From NCBI GenBank assembly GCA_030607765.1, contig JAUWJJ010000022.1, positions 1 through 9,503 of the forward strand: a stretch of DNA of 9,503 bases, in the 5' to 3' direction. Below, in pieces: positions 6,777-9,503 of this stretch. Below the pieces are notes generated by a model. That model was given only the letters and a program-made list of their open reading frames with translations. It did no database searches and was not told where the DNA came from. Source of the DNA: Candidatus Aerophobota bacterium (GTDB taxonomy: Bacteria > Aerophobota > Aerophobia > Aerophobales > B3-G15). A program made the position numbers and the translations under genes. Every line of letters begins with the position of its first letter. Positions within the stretch are counted from its first letter, which is position 1.

Positions 6777-6818
6777 AAATAAAGTAATCAAATATGTTGT
6801 ATTTATTATAAGGGATAC

Positions 6819-7415
6819 TTGAGAAAACTTGCACCTCTTATGAAAAACAGTTTATCTGACGAAGAGTTAGTGGAAAAGGTTCGCACGGAAAACAGCGAGC
6901 TCTATGTGGAAATAGTCAAACGCTATCAGCAAAAACTATATCGATATCTTAACTACCTGACAAACAATTCACCCGAAGCAGAGGATCTGGTGCAAAATGT
7001 GTTTATTAAAACCTATCAAAATCTATTTGATTTTAATACAAAAAGGAGGTTCTCCTCGTGGATTTACCGAATTGCTCATAATGAAGGGGTTAATTTCATA
7101 AGGAATAGAAAAAGAAAAAGGCAAATTCCCCAAATTTCCTTAGAAGACCTCAATTCTCCACTTGTGGATAAAAACAATTTTTTCAATGATAATTTGATCA
7201 GAAAAGAAATTCAAAGGAATGTTAAGCAATGTTTAGATGAATTGGAGCCGAAATACAGCGAACCATTAATTTTATACTATTTTGAAGATAAATCATATAA
7301 GGAAATTAGCGATATTTTAAGAATTCCCATCAAAACCGTTGGAACATTTATTTTTAGAGGAAAAAAGATTATGAAAGCTATCTGTCAAAGAAAGGGAGTT
7401 AATCCACCGCTATGA
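6819..7415 (+). CDS. ECF-type RNA polymerase sigma factor
   Basis: This is an alternative sigma factor that would redirect RNA polymerase to a small regulon. It has 198 residues from TTG 6819, or 191 from ATG 6840. Region 2 spans about 24-100, with the core-binding and -10-melting helices (EAEDLVQNVFIKTYQN near 53-68, RRFSSWIYRIAHNEGVNFIR near 76-95). Region 4 spans about 133-187, with DELEPKYSEPLILYYFEDKS leading into the helix-turn-helix YKEISDILRIPIKTVGTFIF, which reads the -35 element. There is no region 1 or 3, as expected of ECF factors. AAGGGA sits only a few bases before TTG 6819, while ATG 6840 (MKNSLSDEELVEK, a more typical start) has no ribosome site, so the start is unsettled. The stop overlaps the next start (ATGA), implying coupled translation with the membrane protein. 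Confidence 0.92.
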   Translation: MRKLAPLMKNSLSDEELVEKVRTENSELYVEIVKRYQQKLYRYLNYLTNNSPEAEDLVQNVFIKTYQNLFDFNTKRRFSSWIYRIAHNEGVNFIRNRKRKRQIPQISLEDLNSPLVDKNNFFNDNLIRKEIQRNVKQCLDELEPKYSEPLILYYFEDKSYKEISDILRIPIKTVGTFIFRGKKIMKAICQRKGVNPPL

Positions 7416-8176
7416 AGAAAGATAAAGAGTTACATCTGGAAAAAAAAGTTATGAGGGAAATCAAGGAGGGAAAAATTAAACTTCGCTCCCGCTATATTTT
7501 CCTTGCCAAAAAATTAGGACTTGGAGGAGGATTTGTACTTTCTATAATTCTGGCAATTCTTTTTATAAATTTATCCTTTTTTGTCGTGAAAATATCGGGA
7601 AATTTAGAATTTCTTTCCTTTGGCAGGATTGGCTTTTTAGCTTTCCTGGAATCCTTCCCTTACCAATGGATTGTTGTTAGCTTGATATTTTTTCTCGCTG
7701 CCAGCACCTTTCTTTCTCGATATGATATTTCTTATAAGAAATCGTTTAAGGCTCTTTTAGGAATCCTCCTTTTGTTAATTTTTATAGCAGGCGCAGTATT
7801 GGCAATAAGTGGGGTCAATGAAAATATAGAGAACAAACTAATGAAAGGTAAATTTTCCCTCCTACAGCACTTTTATGGAGAAAGAAAAGGAATATGGAGA
7901 AATGGTATTATGGGAAGGATAATAAAAATTCAGGACAGCGCCCTTACCATTGAAACTCCGGATAACAATCAAGTATATGTTCAATTAACCGGAGATACTC
8001 ACTTTTTAACCGGCTCAGATTTCCATAGCGGGGACTACATCAGAGCGGTCGGTAAATGGGATAAAGATAATTTTGAGGCTTCGGGTATCAGGCATTTTAA
8101 TAAGGGCGAAGGATTTATGGGAGGACCTGTAAATAAAGAAAAAGGAACTGGAAGCGGCCTAATGCGAGTTCATTAG
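7412..8176 (+). CDS. Three-helix membrane protein with DUF5666-like domain, probable anti-sigma factor or sensor
   Basis: The gene encodes 254 residues. Residues 1-35 are charged and probably cytoplasmic (KKDKELHLEKKVMREIKEG). Membrane helices lie at about 38-60, 84-101 and 114-134. An odd number of helices with an inside N-terminus puts the C-terminal half outside. That half (about 166-229) is a small beta-rich domain resembling DUF5666: GRIIKIQDSALTIETPDN, VYVQLTGDTHF, GDYIRAVGKWDKDNFEASGI. A glycine-rich tail follows. The start overlaps the sigma factor stop by 4 bp, the usual arrangement of sigma/anti-sigma pairs. No ZAS zinc motif (HxxxCxxC) or other classic anti-sigma domain is present, so any sigma binding would use a different N-terminal element. 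The membrane topology and coupling are seen; the anti-sigma role is inferred. Confidence 0.8.
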   Translation: MKKDKELHLEKKVMREIKEGKIKLRSRYIFLAKKLGLGGGFVLSIILAILFINLSFFVVKISGNLEFLSFGRIGFLAFLESFPYQWIVVSLIFFLAASTFLSRYDISYKKSFKALLGILLLLIFIAGAVLAISGVNENIENKLMKGKFSLLQHFYGERKGIWRNGIMGRIIKIQDSALTIETPDNNQVYVQLTGDTHFLTGSDFHSGDYIRAVGKWDKDNFEASGIRHFNKGEGFMGGPVNKEKGTGSGLMRVH

Positions 8177-8209
8177 TAAAAGGGAAATTTTTATCTACCA
8201 ATAAGACAG

Positions 8210-8689
8210 ATGAACAAAATAATAGATGAGAAGTTTATGAGATTTGCTATTGACAAAGCAAGGGAAGGTATTAGAAACGGACAAACTCCCTTTGGAGCTT
8301 GTATAGTCAAAGATGGGAAAATTATAAGTTGTGTTCATAACCTTGTTTGGAAAAGTATGGATATAACTGCCCATGCAGAAATTCACGCCATCAGGGATGC
8401 TTGTAAAAAATTGAATACTATTGATTTATCTGGTTGTGTGATTTATTCTACTTGCGAGCCCTGTCCGATGTGCTTTAGTGCTTGTCACTGGGCAAAGATT
8501 TCTAAAATAGTTTATGGTACAAAAATAGAAGATGCAAAGAATTTTGGATTTAGTGAACTTACTATTTCAAATAAAAAAATGAAACAATCGGGTAACAGTT
8601 CTATAGAAGTAATTGGAGATTTTCTTCTCGAAGAAAATTTAAAACTTTTTAAATTATGGTCTAAGCGAAAAGACAAAAGAGTATATTAA
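8210..8689 (+). CDS. Guanine deaminase-like nucleobase deaminase (cytidine deaminase superfamily)
   Basis: This is a zinc-dependent deaminase of 159 residues, close to the 156 of Bacillus subtilis GuaD, which converts guanine to xanthine. The zinc site is complete: H55-A56-E57 (E57 the proton shuttle) and CEPCPMC at 82-88, with C85 and C88 as ligands. PFGACIVKDG at 27-36 and N44 fit the substrate pocket of this group. The C-terminus (KLFKLWSKRKDKRVY) resembles GuaD, including the final tyrosine. The region after GF (112-130) differs from GuaD, where an acidic residue helps recognise guanine, so a related base or nucleoside remains possible. It follows the membrane protein by 33 bp with no terminator, so it may be the third gene of the sigma operon. 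No clear Shine-Dalgarno precedes ATG 8210, which is chosen by length match to the family. Confidence 0.85.
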   Translation: MNKIIDEKFMRFAIDKAREGIRNGQTPFGACIVKDGKIISCVHNLVWKSMDITAHAEIHAIRDACKKLNTIDLSGCVIYSTCEPCPMCFSACHWAKISKIVYGTKIEDAKNFGFSELTISNKKMKQSGNSSIEVIGDFLLEENLKLFKLWSKRKDKRVY

Positions 8690-8717
8690 ATTTAAGAAAA
8701 ACTTTTTATCTATGTTA

Positions 8718-8816
8718 CTATTTTGTGGATTCCACTTCTTTTTTTAGCTTTTCCTCAGCCGCAGTTCTGGCGGTTAAAAATTCTGAAACTATCTCTTTGT
8801 CAAACTCATTTTCCAT
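8718..8816 (-). CDS. Possible small ORF or C-terminal gene remnant
   Basis: From ATG 8816 the minus strand reads 32 codons (MENEFDKEIVSEFLTARTAA then EEKLKKEVESTK, TAG). The frame stays open to about 8837. GAGAG lies 5 nt before the ATG. The product would be a charged, helix-forming peptide. It sits 30 bp downstream of the decayed UroD-like gene on the same strand, so it is either a tiny companion gene or the tail of a lost neighbour. No family is recognised. Confidence 0.3.
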   Translation of the reverse strand: MENEFDKEIVSEFLTARTAAEEKLKKEVESTK

Positions 8817-8846
8817 CCATTCTCTCACACACTGTCTCTAATCAAT

Positions 8847-9300
8847 TTATGTTTTCAGTGGCTCATTCCAGGTGCTAAAGACAGCTTCTATATTTTCTGG
8901 GGGTGCATTTTTTTCCCACTCACATCGAGCAATAACTCCACCCCTCCCATCATCAAAAGCCCGTCTTACTCGATGGACAGCTCCGGTTACTTTATCTACA
9001 TCACCAAAGAAAAAAAGCCTTCTATCAATTTCTCCCCAAAATGTAATTTTACCTTTGTAGTTCTCTGCAAGTTTTTCAATATTCATACAGAAAAGCTGTG
9101 AGTTTATAGCATCAATTCCAATTTCTATTACATCATTGTAAACTTCTTTTATATGTCCGTCAGAATGAAAAAAACATATTTGTTACGCTGATGGATAAGA
9201 TCGCAATACTCTTTATAAAGAGGCTTCAAGAAATCTCTCCAAAGGTCGGGAGATATGAGCAAGCTATTTTGAGCTCCCCAATCATCCATGTATTTTGCCC
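8847..9300 (-). pseudogene. Uroporphyrinogen decarboxylase/MtaA-type gene remnant, frameshifted and 5'-truncated
   Basis: The C-terminal half of a UroD-superfamily protein, the group that includes corrinoid methyltransferases, is readable in two frames. Upstream, from about 9292 to 9172: YMDDWGAQNSLLISP, LWRDFLKPLYKEYCDLIHQR, then NKYVFF. Downstream, from about 9172 to 8847: HSDGHIKEVYNDVIEIGIDA, then INSQLFCMNIEKLAENYKGK, ITFWGEID, FDDGRGGVIARCEW, and the end STWNEPLKT. The frames join at a run of seven T (minus strand); one more T would restore a single frame. Family similarity stops near 9290, so roughly the first half of the gene is missing. The C-terminal 79 codons from ATG 9086 remain open but cannot form a working barrel. 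The decay may stem from the element that appears to begin near 9291. Confidence 0.8.
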
Positions 9301-9359
9301 TTCCGGGAAGGGGAATTCGTAGACTACCCTCGACTCAACGTAGAAAAATAGGGCAAAAT
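9292..9359. repeat. Inverted repeats at the break of the UroD-like gene, possible end of an inserted element
   Basis: ATTTTGCCC (9292-9300) is matched by GGGCAAAAT (9351-9359). Just inside is a second palindrome, CCCTTCC-G-GGAAGGG (9298-9312). The left arm begins within a few bases of where UroD-like similarity stops. A compact inverted repeat at the point where a gene is interrupted is what an insertion-sequence end looks like, but the other end and the target duplication are outside the window. Confidence 0.4.
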
Positions 9360-9417
9360 TTTGGGCAGGAGCAAAATTTGCCTGACAATTTTAAACTAGC
9401 ATCAAAAATCGAAATTT

Positions 9418-9446
9418 TTTGCAAATTATTTCGGACTTGGTATAAT
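9418..9446 (+). promoter_or_regulatory. Extended -10 promoter of the gene leaving the window
   Basis: TATAAT (9441-9446) is preceded by TGG, giving the extended TGnTATAAT form, with a moderate -35 match TTTGCA (9418-9423) at 17 nt. Transcription would start near 9453, leaving a leader of about 16 nt before ATG 9469. A short leader and strong -10 are common for transposase genes but not specific to them. Confidence 0.5.
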
Positions 9447-9468
9447 ATTGAATGTCAAAGGTAAAAGA

Positions 9469-9503
9469 ATGAACTACCCTGAAAAAGGCAAGATCGTGAA
9501 AGA
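9469..9503 (+). CDS. First codons of an unidentified gene, cut off by the window edge
   Basis: ATG 9469 opens a frame reading MNYPEKGKIVK before the sequence ends. AAAGGT stands 6 nt upstream and a strong promoter lies just before it, so a real gene start is likely. Eleven residues cannot identify a family. Because it follows what looks like the end of an inserted element, a transposase is the leading guess. The in-frame stop upstream makes an earlier start unlikely. Confidence 0.4.
   Translation, partial: MNYPEKGKIVK

Noticed and set aside
8872..9060. Plus-strand ORF of 62 codons
   Set aside because: It is antisense to the UroD-like remnant, which has recognisable family motifs on the minus strand.

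Overview
The window reads as AT-rich DNA from an anaerobic, probably diderm, bacterium. The sugar-binding protein has an export signal without a lipobox, there is a membrane polyferredoxin, and there is a remnant of a MtaA/UroD-like protein. Promoters are classic sigma-70 type (TTGACT/TATAAT) and ribosome sites are mostly good Shine-Dalgarno matches. A candidate lineage such as Atribacterota, or another low-GC anaerobe, would fit. That is an impression from gene content, not a demonstrated assignment.

Layout. (1) 1-3501, minus strand: a three-gene ribose/xylose-type ABC importer operon in the order ATPase, permease, binding protein. The binding protein runs off the left edge. A promoter at 3473-3501 is covered by a perfect 13-bp inverted repeat that looks like a repressor operator. 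(2) 3502-4029: a gene-poor stretch with one orphan coding-like remnant and an AT-rich inverted repeat. (3) 4030-5675, plus: an exported, probably beta-sandwich protein followed by a six-helix membrane polyferredoxin of the NapH/YccM type. (4) 5720-6469, minus: a B12-binding/radical SAM family gene that has lost its middle in frame, including the cluster-binding CxxxCxxC. (5) 6470-6818: a dense divergent regulatory region with two outward promoters, a 15-bp direct repeat that duplicates a TATAAT box, a 10-bp inverted repeat, and a 56-bp double-hairpin palindrome flanked by a 5-bp ATTGC duplication. (6) 6819-8689, plus: an ECF-type sigma factor, a three-helix membrane protein with a DUF5666-like external domain (a likely anti-sigma or sensor), and a guanine deaminase-like enzyme. 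(7) 8690-9503: a decayed uroporphyrinogen decarboxylase-type gene on the minus strand, frameshifted in a 7-base homopolymer and cut off near 9290. Beyond the break is foreign-looking DNA with an inverted repeat, an extended -10 promoter and the first codons of a gene leaving the window, possibly the left end of an insertion sequence.

How it fits together. The importer takes up an unidentified monosaccharide under local repression. The exported protein and polyferredoxin form a two-gene unit that may pass electrons across the membrane. The sigma factor and membrane protein look like a cell-surface signalling pair. Three loci (the radical SAM gene, the UroD-like gene and the 56-bp palindrome) show deletion, frameshift and insertion, so this is a stretch under turnover. 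I saw no tRNA, rRNA, CRISPR array or convincing rho-independent terminator.
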